64,000 nt of DNA. Origin: Minicystis rosea. Lineage in GTDB: Bacteria > Myxococcota_A > Polyangia > Polyangiales > Polyangiaceae. The stretch lies in contig CP016211.1 in the NCBI GenBank assembly GCA_001931535.1, positions 5,625,573 through 5,689,572 of the forward strand, given 5' to 3'. Positions within the stretch are counted from its first letter, which is position 1, and the number at the start of each line of letters is the position of its first letter. A program made the translations under genes and the position numbers. The notes under the pieces are model-generated. The model was not told the origin of the DNA. It saw only the letters and a list, made by a program, of their open reading frames with translations, and searched no databases. Of the stretch, positions 18,669 to 26,342 are shown piece after piece.

Positions 18669-20234
18669 ATGGCCACGCTCTGGAAGCCGCCGGTCGAGCT
18701 GTCGTCGTTGGAAAAGAAGATCGTCGAACGTTGTGGGAAGCGACGCGTCTTCGTGTTTCTGCGGGAGCTCCGGCACCTCATCTTCGATGAGGAGATGCAG
18801 CGGAAGTTGCACACGGCCTACGAGCGTGCGGACCGCGTACCGCCGGTGCAGTTGGCGCTGGCGTCGCTGCTGCAAGCTGCGCTTGGCGTGCCGGATCACG
18901 AAGTCGTCGAGCTGACGGTGATGGATCGGCGTTGGCAGATGGTGCTCGGTTGTTTGAGCGCCGAGGAGCCGCTCTTTTCGCAAGGGACGCTGTTCTACTT
19001 CCGCCAGCGCATGATCGAGCACGACCTCGACCGCGAGCTGTTCGACAGGACCGTGCGGCTGGCGCGGGAGACCGGCGGGTTCAGCGCGACGCACCTGCGC
19101 GCGGCGTTCGATGCGAGCCCGCTGTGGGGCGCGGGGCGCGTCGAGGACACGTTCAATCTCATCGGTCGTGCGGCCAAACACGTGGTGCGTACGGCGGCCG
19201 AGCTGACGGGCAGATCGTTCGAGGAGGTCGCGAAGGACGCGGGCATCCCGGTCGTCACGGCGACGAGCATCAAGACGGGGCTCGACATCGACTGGGACGA
19301 TGCCGGCGCGAAGAAGCGGGCGCTGGAGAAGCTGCTCGCACAAGTGTCCGCGCTCGGCGCGTGGATGAACAAGCAGCTCGCAGAGCACCTCGGCGCACCT
19401 CCGCTCAAAGAGCAGTGGGAGCTGGTCGAGAAGCTCGTCGCGCAGGATACCGAGCCCGATCCCGACGATGGCGGCGGTCGGCGCATCAAGCACGGCGTCG
19501 CCAAGGATCGACGTATCAGCGTCAGCGATGCGGACATGCGCCACGGCCGCAAGAGCAAGAAGAAGCGCATCGATGGCTACAAGCGGCACATCGCCGTCGA
19601 TCTCGACACGCCCGGGCTCGTGTGCGCCGTCGCGCTCACGCCGGCCAACCAGCCGGAGCGCGTCGCAGCAGCGGAGCTGTTCGCGGATATCGAGCGTCAG
19701 GGCGCCGACGTGCACGAGCTGTTCATCGATCGCGGCTATCTCGGCGACGAGAGCATCGAGTCGCATCGACGCCGTGGAATGGCGGTGCGCTGCAAGCCGT
19801 TCCCGCTGCGCAACGGCGCGCTCTTCTCCAAAGCGGACTTCACCATCGATCTCGACGCTGGCACCGTGCGCTGCCCGAACGACGTGGTGGTGCCCTTTGC
19901 GCTCGGCCAAACCCTCCACTTCCCCGCCACGCGCTGCGCGGCTTGTCCGCTCCGTGTGCGATGTACGCAGGCCGCAGGCAAGCGAGGGCGCAGCCTCTCG
20001 GTTCACCCGAACGAGCCTTTCCTCGTCGAGCTCCGCGCGCACGCCAAGACGCCTGAAGGCAGAGCAACGCTGCGCCAGCGCGTCGGGGTCGAGCACGCCC
20101 TGGCCACGATCCACAACCGCCAAGGCGACCGCGCCCGCTACCGAGGGCTGCGCAGGAACCTGTTCGATCTGCGGCGCCAGGCGGCGCTCTCGAACCTCTG
20201 CGTGGCCGACCAGCTTGCCAGGGTTGCGGCTTAA
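18669..20234 (+). CDS. IS1182-family DDE transposase
   Basis: 521 residues, ATG preceded by GGAGGTG. The N-terminal DUF772-type part (about 40-150) contains FDASPLWG with the first catalytic Asp (about 148). The second is in LFIDRGYLGD, and the Glu in RVGVEHALATI. A zinc-knuckle-like CAACPLRVRCT before the last part is characteristic of IS1182-type enzymes. The Lys-rich DMRHGRKSKKKRIDGYKRH precedes the core strand AVDLDTP. No frameshift or internal stop. Confidence 0.92.
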   Translation: MATLWKPPVELSSLEKKIVERCGKRRVFVFLRELRHLIFDEEMQRKLHTAYERADRVPPVQLALASLLQAALGVPDHEVVELTVMDRRWQMVLGCLSAEEPLFSQGTLFYFRQRMIEHDLDRELFDRTVRLARETGGFSATHLRAAFDASPLWGAGRVEDTFNLIGRAAKHVVRTAAELTGRSFEEVAKDAGIPVVTATSIKTGLDIDWDDAGAKKRALEKLLAQVSALGAWMNKQLAEHLGAPPLKEQWELVEKLVAQDTEPDPDDGGGRRIKHGVAKDRRISVSDADMRHGRKSKKKRIDGYKRHIAVDLDTPGLVCAVALTPANQPERVAAAELFADIERQGADVHELFIDRGYLGDESIESHRRRGMAVRCKPFPLRNGALFSKADFTIDLDAGTVRCPNDVVVPFALGQTLHFPATRCAACPLRVRCTQAAGKRGRSLSVHPNEPFLVELRAHAKTPEGRATLRQRVGVEHALATIHNRQGDRARYRGLRRNLFDLRRQAALSNLCVADQLARVAA

Positions 20235-20250
20235 TTGGTCAGGTCTCTAG
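20230..20250. repeat. Right terminal inverted repeat of the IS
   Basis: Reads TTAATTGGTCAGGTCTCTAG at the outer edge; reverse complement matches the left end at 18 of 21 positions. It starts within the last codons of the transposase gene. Confidence 0.85.
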
Positions 20251-20723
20251 CTCCACCTCTGCCCGACCATCGACCCGCTCGAGAGCGGGTCGATCACGCC
20301 GCGCGCTCGTGATCGCGAGCGCGTTCCCCCCAGCTCCACCCCTATCGAAGCACCGGATCGCGCTCGCGCGGGTCGATCACGACGTGAGCGCTCCCTCGCC
20401 CATCGCGCTCATCGACGCGTGACGCCGGCGCACGTGAACGCGGCCGCACACCTCCGTCCGCGTTTCGGTGACCGTAACACTCGGCGTAACACCGAGGCCC
20501 GATCGTAACCGGGGCGATGCGCCCGCTGATTCACGTGAACCGGTGACTACACCCATCAAATCGAAAAACCTCGGCAAAATGAGGGCTGGCCACGTTTGCT
20601 GACCACCGACTCGGAAGCGTGAGGCCGTCGCGAGGTTCGGCCCGAGGGTTGCAGCAGGGCCTCCCCGAGCGTCACCGAGCCGCGCGAAGCGGCACGACCC
20701 GGTGAACGCTGGGAGAGGTCACC
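20251..20723. other. Intergenic region between the IS and the AraC-type gene
   Basis: 473 bases without a recognisable gene. It starts with the probable parE terminator (20272-20291), now moved away from parE by the IS, and ends with the promoter area of the small AraC-type gene. Nothing else stands out. Confidence 0.5.
20272..20291. terminator. Hairpin, probably the original parE terminator
   Basis: Perfect 9-bp arms GACCCGCTC and GAGCGGGTC with a 2-base centre, no T-run. Without the IS it would lie about 22 bases after the parE stop, a usual distance for a terminator. Confidence 0.5.
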
Positions 20724-21203
20724 GTGAGCAACGCGCTTCCCTTGTCGATGTCGAACGCCAACGTGTCCGTGAACGCCCCTGCCGCGCCGCGGTCGCAATG
20801 GAACATGACGCCGGCCAACCGCGCGGCCGCACGTCCCGCCCCGATGGCGCACTTCCCCGTGCTGGTCCCCGCGCCGGCGCCCAGCGCGATGACGATGGCC
20901 GAGCGCATGCTGATCGCGCGCTCGCGCATCCGCGGCGCCGCCGAGGCCGGCCAGCGCATCCGCTCGTATGAGGTCGCCCTCGATCTCGACCTCTCCGAGT
21001 TCCACTTCGCGCGGCAGTTCCGTGCCGCATTCGGCCGCTCGCCGCACGTGTTCTACGACGAGGTCCGTGCCGAGCGTGCGCGTGATCTCCTCCGCGGCGG
21101 CATGAGCGAGAGCGACGTTGCCCGCCGCGTCGGCTTCCGCCGCCCCGCCGAGCTTCGCTCGCTCCTCTCGAAGCGCTCCGACGTCACCGCCGAAGCGCGC
21201 TGA
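20724..21203 (+). CDS. Small AraC-type helix-turn-helix protein
   Basis: 159 residues, GTG start with GGAGAGG about 6 bases upstream. The first 55 residues are low-complexity (Ala/Pro/Asn). The rest is a tandem helix-turn-helix of AraC/XylS type: AGQRIRSYEVALDLDLSEFHFARQF, then FGRSPHVFYDEVRAERARDLL and ESDVARRVGFRRPAELRSLL. The usual N-terminal ligand-binding domain is absent. It probably binds DNA as a stand-alone domain. Target genes are unknown; no neighbour is in an obvious operon with it. Confidence 0.75.
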   Translation: MSNALPLSMSNANVSVNAPAAPRSQWNMTPANRAAARPAPMAHFPVLVPAPAPSAMTMAERMLIARSRIRGAAEAGQRIRSYEVALDLDLSEFHFARQFRAAFGRSPHVFYDEVRAERARDLLRGGMSESDVARRVGFRRPAELRSLLSKRSDVTAEAR

Positions 21204-21369
21204 CCCGCACGGCTCTGCGTCGCGCCGAGCGAACGCCGCTTCCTTCGTCGCACCTCATCTCGCTCGGATCCGCGGCGCTCGACGCGCCGGACAGCGCGCC
21301 GGCCTTTGCTCGAAGCGAAGAGCGCGCGCTTCCCGTCTCTTCGCTTCTGCCTCTGCGACCACACCCACG

Positions 21370-22485
21370 CTACGGCGTGACGCGGTACACCGGTCCCTCG
21401 GCGCCGGTGGCGCCCGACGTCGACTCGAGGCCCTGCACGAACACGCTCCCGTCCTCGAGGAGCACCGGGTAGCGGTAGACGACACTGTTGTCCCGCGCGT
21501 TGAGCAGGATGGGCGTCACCTTGTTCGCGTTCAGATCATAGGTGAAGAAGCCGTCTTGGCCGATGTACCCGACGAGGCTCTGGCGGCGCGCGAGATCCTG
21601 CTTGAAAAGGTGCGCGCTCGCGAAGGTCGTGTTGAGGCTGAAGCCGGAGCTCTCGATGCCTTCGGCCACGTCGATGAGCATCTTGTTCTTGTAGCCGTAG
21701 AAGAACGGGCCGGACGCTGTGCCGAGGAGCGCGCCCGTACCGTCCGCATACACGCTGGATGCTTCGGTCTTGTTGCCGAGCCACGTCGACTTCTTGGCAG
21801 CGATGTCGAGGCTCCAGACGCGGCCGCTCTCGATGAAGGTCATCGTGTTGCCATCCACGCCGAAGTCGAGGAACTCGCCGATCTCGGCCCCCGTGTCCTC
21901 GAGGTTGAAGAGCGACTTCGGCTGCCCGCTGCCCGGCGTCCACCTCCACAGCGTCGTCGCGTCCGTGGTGATCACGTAATAGACGTCGGACTTGTCGGGC
22001 GCGTATGCCCACCAGCGCACGCCGTTCGACGGCGCCGGGAGCTTGAGATCGTCGACGGCGTGGTTCGACTTGCCGATTGCATACGCGTGCAGGACGACGG
22101 TGTCGCCCTTCGGCTCGGCGGTGACCACGAGCTTGTCGCTCGCGCGGTAGTTGTATTTGTCGCCGCTGCCGATCGAGAAGGCGTAGTCGATCGTCTGGCT
22201 CGTGGCGGCGTCGTAGCTGTGAAGCGACGGGTCGAAGGTCGGGAACTCGAGCCAGAAGAGACGCGTGCCCACACCGGCGAGCTCGGACGCGCCGTCCTTG
22301 AAGACCTCGCGGTGCTGCTCGAGCTTCGCCTGCAGCGACTCGTATTGCGCGATGTCCTGCTCGGTGGTGTCTCCGGTGCTGGGACCGGAGCCGGTGCTGT
22401 TGTTGCCATTCGCGAAGATGCAGCCGGCGAGGCAGGGCGCAGCGGCGAGCGTGACGGAGGCGAACAACACGCGCTTCGAGATCAT
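21370..22485 (-). CDS. Secreted lipoprotein of unknown function
   Basis: 371 residues from ATG 22485 with a strong GGGGGAGA site. Lipobox LAGC follows a clean signal peptide. The mature part begins with a Ser/Gly/Thr stretch and a short helix (YESLQAKLEQHREVF), then repeating strand patterns with Trp/Asp (VRWWAYAPDKSDVYYVITT, TLWRWTPGSG, GRVWSLDIAAKKSTWLGN), suggestive of a beta-propeller. No catalytic motif recognised. It lies between an AraC-type gene and a PP2C gene, reading in the PP2C direction. Confidence 0.68.
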   Translation of the reverse strand: MISKRVLFASVTLAAAPCLAGCIFANGNNSTGSGPSTGDTTEQDIAQYESLQAKLEQHREVFKDGASELAGVGTRLFWLEFPTFDPSLHSYDAATSQTIDYAFSIGSGDKYNYRASDKLVVTAEPKGDTVVLHAYAIGKSNHAVDDLKLPAPSNGVRWWAYAPDKSDVYYVITTDATTLWRWTPGSGQPKSLFNLEDTGAEIGEFLDFGVDGNTMTFIESGRVWSLDIAAKKSTWLGNKTEASSVYADGTGALLGTASGPFFYGYKNKMLIDVAEGIESSGFSLNTTFASAHLFKQDLARRQSLVGYIGQDGFFTYDLNANKVTPILLNARDNSVVYRYPVLLEDGSVFVQGLESTSGATGAEGPVYRVTP

Positions 22486-22613
22486 CGAGTCTCCCCCACG
22501 GCGAGCGCCGTGTGCGCGTACAAAACGCAAACACGCGAGGAGGGTCAAGCGCCGCCCCGCGCGAGCACGTTTCCGTCGGTGAGCAGCGTGACGGGCTCCG
22601 TCCGCGACTGTGC

Positions 22614-23693
22614 TCAGCGACGCATGAGGAGGACGACGATCATCGCCACGAGCAGACCGATCCCCACGGCCAGCACGAGCATCGGCAGCTTGCTCGACGG
22701 GTTCGGTTGCGCGACCGGCGGAGACGAGCTCGGCGGCGGCGCGAGCTCGGATGCGCCTTCGTCAACGTCTTGGTCGTCATCGCCGGCTTCGTCGTGCAGA
22801 TCGGCGCCGGCTGCGGCGGCCTTGTACTCGGCCAACACTTGGAACGTCTGCGTGAGCGTCTCGGCGTCGCGCGGGATCGCGAGGCCGTCGCCGCCGACCT
22901 CGGCGAGGACGACGGTGATGTTGTCCTCGCCGCCGCGCTCGTTGGCGAGCGTGATGAGCTCGCTGCACGCTTCGTCGAGCGACTTGGCGCGCTCGATCGT
23001 GTCGCGCATGTCGTTCGCGGTCACCATCCCCGAGAGGCCGTCGGAGCAGAGCAACAAGCGATCGCCGCGACGAAGCTCGAGGCGCCCGAGCGCGACCTGC
23101 ACGTCCGCGCGCTGCCCCATCGCCTGCAGCACGACGTTCTTCATCGGATACGACTCGGCCTCTTCGGGCTTGAGCGCGCCGGAGTCGACGAGGAATTGAA
23201 CGAAGCTCTGGTCGCGCGTCATCTGACGGATGCGGCCGTGGCGGATGAGATAGGCGCGCGAGTCGCCGACCTCGGCGATGTGCGCCTGGTTCTTGTGCAC
23301 GCAGACGGCGGTGACCGTCGCGCCCATCCCCTTCTTTCCGGGCTCTTTCGCGGCGTCCCACACGGCGCGGTTGGCCTTCTCCACGGCGGCCTTGGTGGCC
23401 TCGTCCCAGTCGCCGCCCTTCGCGTTCATCATCGCGTCGCGGAGGGACTGCACGACGAGCGCGCTCGCGACCTCGCCGGCCTCGGCGCCGCCCATGCCGT
23501 CGGAGACCGCGAGCACCACCGCGTGCTCGCCGGCGTCGAAGGTCACGACCTCCTCCGGCATCATGCCCTCCGCCGCGTTGGCGAGCTGGGAGATGAGGAA
23601 GGCGTCCTCGTTGTTCTTCCGAACCCGACCGGCATCGGTGAGGCCGAAGGCCGTGACGGTGACTTGCCCGCTGCGGTCGGAGGTCTCGCTCAT
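22614..23693 (-). CDS. PP2C-type serine/threonine protein phosphatase, membrane anchored
   Basis: 359 residues from ATG 23693 (GGGAAAG upstream); a longer frame to 23726 lacks support. All PP2C metal motifs are present: the NNEDAF motif, SDGMGGAEAGEVAS, VGDSRAYLIR, LLLCSDGLSGMV and GGEDNITVVL. After an acidic, Pro-rich linker the last 25 residues form a membrane helix ending in RR, so the catalytic domain faces the cytoplasm. It would reverse Ser/Thr kinase signalling, abundant in myxobacteria. No kinase is adjacent. It is co-directional with the upstream amidase gene (69 bases apart). Confidence 0.9.
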   Translation of the reverse strand: MSETSDRSGQVTVTAFGLTDAGRVRKNNEDAFLISQLANAAEGMMPEEVVTFDAGEHAVVLAVSDGMGGAEAGEVASALVVQSLRDAMMNAKGGDWDEATKAAVEKANRAVWDAAKEPGKKGMGATVTAVCVHKNQAHIAEVGDSRAYLIRHGRIRQMTRDQSFVQFLVDSGALKPEEAESYPMKNVVLQAMGQRADVQVALGRLELRRGDRLLLCSDGLSGMVTANDMRDTIERAKSLDEACSELITLANERGGEDNITVVLAEVGGDGLAIPRDAETLTQTFQVLAEYKAAAAGADLHDEAGDDDQDVDEGASELAPPPSSSPPVAQPNPSSKLPMLVLAVGIGLLVAMIVVLLMRR

Positions 23694-23762
23694 CGGTCTT
23701 TCCCGAGGTTTTGATGACTGTATCACCCGCGCCCGAAAAAGGGTGCGCGGCGATCGGATCGA

Positions 23763-24581
23763 TCAAACGAGGCGGCGATGTCGCAACGAAGGGAGGCTCT
23801 CGCGGACGTGCGCCAGGTACGTGAGATCGATGGATGCCGTGATCACGCCCTCGCCCTCGGAGGCCTGGGCGATGATCTCGCCCCACGGGTCGATGATGCA
23901 CGATTTGCCGTAGGTGGCGCGGCCGCCTGGGTGCTTGCCCCACTGCGCAGCGGCGACGACGTAAGCCTGCGACTCGATCGCCCGCGCGCGAAGAAGCACA
24001 TGCCAATGGTCTTTCCCCGTCGTCACGGTGAACGCGGCGGGCACCACGAGCACGTCGGCGCCGCGCGCCGCGAGCGCGCGATAGAGCTCGGGGAAGCGCA
24101 GGTCGTAGCAGATCGAGAGCCCGATCCGCAGGCCCCCGGCTTCGATCACGACGGGCTCGTCGCCGGCGGTGACGGCCGCCGATTCACGGTAGCTGCGTTC
24201 GAGGAGGTCGACGTCGAAGAGGTGGATCTTGTGATAGGCAGCGTGGACGCTGCCGTCTTTCCTGAAAACGGCGAGCGTGTTGAAGGGACGGTCGGGGTCG
24301 CTCGACCGCTCGGGCATCCCTCCCCCGAGGATGTCGATGCCGTGCGTCCGAGCGAGGCCGGAGAGGCGGCGGGCGATGGGCCCGTCCGCCTGCCCGAGAT
24401 CCTCGGCGACCGCGCGTTTGCTGGCCTCGTCACCACCGAGATAGGCGAAGTTCTCGGGAAGGAGCACGATCGCGGCCCCGCGGCGCGCCGCCTCGGCGAT
24501 CAGCACCTCGACCCGGTCGAGGTTTCGCCCCACGTCGGCCTGGCTGGAGAGCTGAACGGCGGCGATCACCGTGTGGTCCAT
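23763..24581 (-). CDS. Carbon-nitrogen hydrolase (nitrilase family, Nit1/omega-amidase-like)
   Basis: 272 residues from ATG 24581. The catalytic triad is visible: Glu43 (LLPENFAYL), Lys118 (AYHKIHLFDVD) and Cys158 (SICYDLRFPELYR). The YHKIHLFDVD and CYDLRFPE segments resemble deaminated-glutathione amidase/omega-amidase (Nit1/YbeM) more than aromatic nitrilases. It should hydrolyse a small amide in the cytoplasm, perhaps metabolite repair. A TATCTT element 6 bases before the ATG suggests a leaderless transcript. It is divergent from the FHA-AAA+ gene. Confidence 0.88.
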   Translation of the reverse strand: MDHTVIAAVQLSSQADVGRNLDRVEVLIAEAARRGAAIVLLPENFAYLGGDEASKRAVAEDLGQADGPIARRLSGLARTHGIDILGGGMPERSSDPDRPFNTLAVFRKDGSVHAAYHKIHLFDVDLLERSYRESAAVTAGDEPVVIEAGGLRIGLSICYDLRFPELYRALAARGADVLVVPAAFTVTTGKDHWHVLLRARAIESQAYVVAAAQWGKHPGGRATYGKSCIIDPWGEIIAQASEGEGVITASIDLTYLAHVRESLPSLRHRRLV

Positions 24582-24587
24582 GCGCCG

Positions 24588-24593
24588 AAGATA
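24588..24593 (-). promoter_or_regulatory. -10-like TATCTT 6 bases before the amidase ATG
   Basis: On the minus strand TATCTT lies only six bases upstream of the start codon. If it works as a -10 element, transcription would begin at or next to the ATG. No clear -35. Confidence 0.35.
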
Positions 24594-24649
24594 GCAGCAT
24601 GACCGGCGTTTCGGCGTGCCCCGGTCGATCACGCGCAACACCCCTGCCC

Positions 24650-24674
24650 GCGCGGCCGAAAGCCGCGCTATCCT
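24650..24674 (+). promoter_or_regulatory. Hairpin and -10-like element before the FHA-AAA+ gene
   Basis: Perfect 7-bp arms GCGCGGC and GCCGCGC with CGAAA loop (24650-24668) run directly into TATCCT (24669-24674), which is 7 bases before the GTG start. The hairpin is placed like an operator over a leaderless promoter. Confidence 0.35.
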
Positions 24675-24681
24675 CGCGCCC

Positions 24682-26280
24682 GTGTCGACGCCGCGTGGCA
24701 AGCCCCCTCATCCGCCCGGTGCGCCCGAGCCGCCGCCTTCGGCGCCGGACTCGGCGGCGCCCTCGTTCCGCCCCGGTCCTCCCGCGGGCTCGCGCGTGCC
24801 CCCGACGATCCCGCAGCAGCCGGCCACCGTCTTTCGCGAGGTGCAGCCGGCCGCAGCGGCGCGCACCACCGCGACGATGCAGGTGTACGGCGTCGCCGCC
24901 TCGCCCGATCGCCAAGGCACGCGCGCAGGGCTCGTCCTCTTGTATGCGCCCTCGTTCACGCAGTTCGCGCCCGCGTACCTGCTCAACGAGCGCGACCTGA
25001 CGATCGGCCGCGATCCAGCGGCGGGCATCTGCATCCCCGAAGCCGCCGTCTCGCGGCAGCACGCGCGCGTGCACTACAAGGACGGGCACTGGATGCTCAC
25101 CGATCTCGGCGGGCGCAACGGCACCATCGTGGATGGTGAGTTCGTCCACGAGGTGGCGCTCGAGCCGCTCCACGAGATCCGCGTCGGGGACGCCATCTTC
25201 AAGTTCGTGCAGGCCGGCGCCGAGAGCTACGCGCACTACCGCATCGACGGCACGCTCTTGGGCGGCGGCGATCCGCGCGCGCGTCGTGGTCGCATCGTGG
25301 GCGGCTACCAAATCGATCGCCTCGCCGAAGCGCTGCGCCGCGTGTCCCGCACCGAGCTCAGCGTGATCATCCTCGGCGAGAGCGGCACCGGCAAAGAGGT
25401 GTTCGCCCAGCAGCTCCACGAGTGGAGCGGCCGGCGCGGCGCATTCCAGGCCGTCAACTGCGCGGCCATCCCGGCCACGCTGCTCGAGAGCGAGCTCTTC
25501 GGTTACAAGCGCGGCGCGTTCTCCGGCGCCGATCGCGACAAGATCGGCATCGTCCGCGCGGCCGACGGCGGCACGCTCTTCCTCGACGAGATCGGCGACA
25601 TGCCGATGGAGGCGCAGGCGAAGCTGCTCCGCATGCTCCAGTCGAAGGAGATCGTCCCCGTCGGCGCCACGCACGCGGAGCGCATCGACGTGCGCATCGT
25701 CTGCGCCACGCACCGCGATCTCATGAAGCAGCAGCAGGACGGCAAGTTCCGCGGAGACCTCTTCGCGCGGCTCAACGAGTACAACATCCTGCTTCCCCCG
25801 CTCCGCGAGCGGAAGGAAGACATCTTCATGCTCTGCCGCGCGCTCCTCGAGCGCCACGGCCGCCCCGAGCTCGGGCTCAGCTTCCCGTTCATGACGGGCC
25901 TGCTCCACTACGATTTCCCGTTCAACGTGCGCGAGCTCGAAGCCTTCATCAAGCGCGGCATCGCGCTCTGCGACGGCACCGAGCTCGACACGCCGCACCT
26001 CCCGCAGGAGATCAAGGAGCTCATGAAGATCTACGGCGTGCGCCACAAGCCGCACGCCGCGGGGCATGCTCCGATCGCCATGCCTGCGCATCCCGGCGCG
26101 CCCCTCGCCGCCGCGCCTCCGCCGCCGCGCGCCGGTGTGCCCACCGAGGCCGAGCTGCGTGCGCTCCTCTCGCAGCATCGCGGCAACGTCGCCGCCGTCG
26201 GTCGCGAGTTCGGCAAGGAGCGGATGCAGGTCCACCGCTGGATGAAGCGGTACGGGATCGACGTCGAGGAATACCGCTGA
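24682..26280 (+). CDS. FHA domain-containing sigma54-type AAA+ transcriptional activator
   Basis: About 532 residues from GTG 24682 (24616 is an alternative). After a Pro-rich lead comes an FHA domain (about 100-180; IGRDPAAG, SRQHARVHY, GGRNGTIVDG), which binds phosphothreonine. The central AAA+ domain has Walker A GESGTGKE (about 232-239), Walker B TLFLDEIGDM and a Fis-type HTH at the C-terminus (HRGNVAAVGREFGKERMQVHRWM). The sigma54-contacting loop reads GAFSGA (about 278-283) in place of the usual GAFTGA. Myxobacteria use many such FHA regulators downstream of Ser/Thr kinases; the PP2C gene nearby fits. Whether the T-to-S change still permits sigma54 activation is open. Confidence 0.9.
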   Translation: MSTPRGKPPHPPGAPEPPPSAPDSAAPSFRPGPPAGSRVPPTIPQQPATVFREVQPAAAARTTATMQVYGVAASPDRQGTRAGLVLLYAPSFTQFAPAYLLNERDLTIGRDPAAGICIPEAAVSRQHARVHYKDGHWMLTDLGGRNGTIVDGEFVHEVALEPLHEIRVGDAIFKFVQAGAESYAHYRIDGTLLGGGDPRARRGRIVGGYQIDRLAEALRRVSRTELSVIILGESGTGKEVFAQQLHEWSGRRGAFQAVNCAAIPATLLESELFGYKRGAFSGADRDKIGIVRAADGGTLFLDEIGDMPMEAQAKLLRMLQSKEIVPVGATHAERIDVRIVCATHRDLMKQQQDGKFRGDLFARLNEYNILLPPLRERKEDIFMLCRALLERHGRPELGLSFPFMTGLLHYDFPFNVRELEAFIKRGIALCDGTELDTPHLPQEIKELMKIYGVRHKPHAAGHAPIAMPAHPGAPLAAAPPPPRAGVPTEAELRALLSQHRGNVAAVGREFGKERMQVHRWMKRYGIDVEEYR

Positions 26281-26342
26281 GCATCGTTTCGAGCGCGCGG
26301 CCACGCGCAGAGCGCTCCGCGTCGAACGGGTGACTGGGCGCC

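Larger units (their letters stand above)
18566..20250 (+). mobile_element. IS1182-family insertion sequence, apparently complete
   Basis: 1685 bp bounded by imperfect inverted repeats that match at 18 of 21 positions when the right end is reversed, with one transposase gene inside. CTAG occurs at both outer edges (18566-18569 and 20247-20250); it is self-complementary, so it could be part of the repeats or a 4-bp target duplication. If a duplication, the target was the CTAG containing the parE stop codon. The transposase is uninterrupted and has a good ribosome site, so the copy may still be active. Confidence 0.88.
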
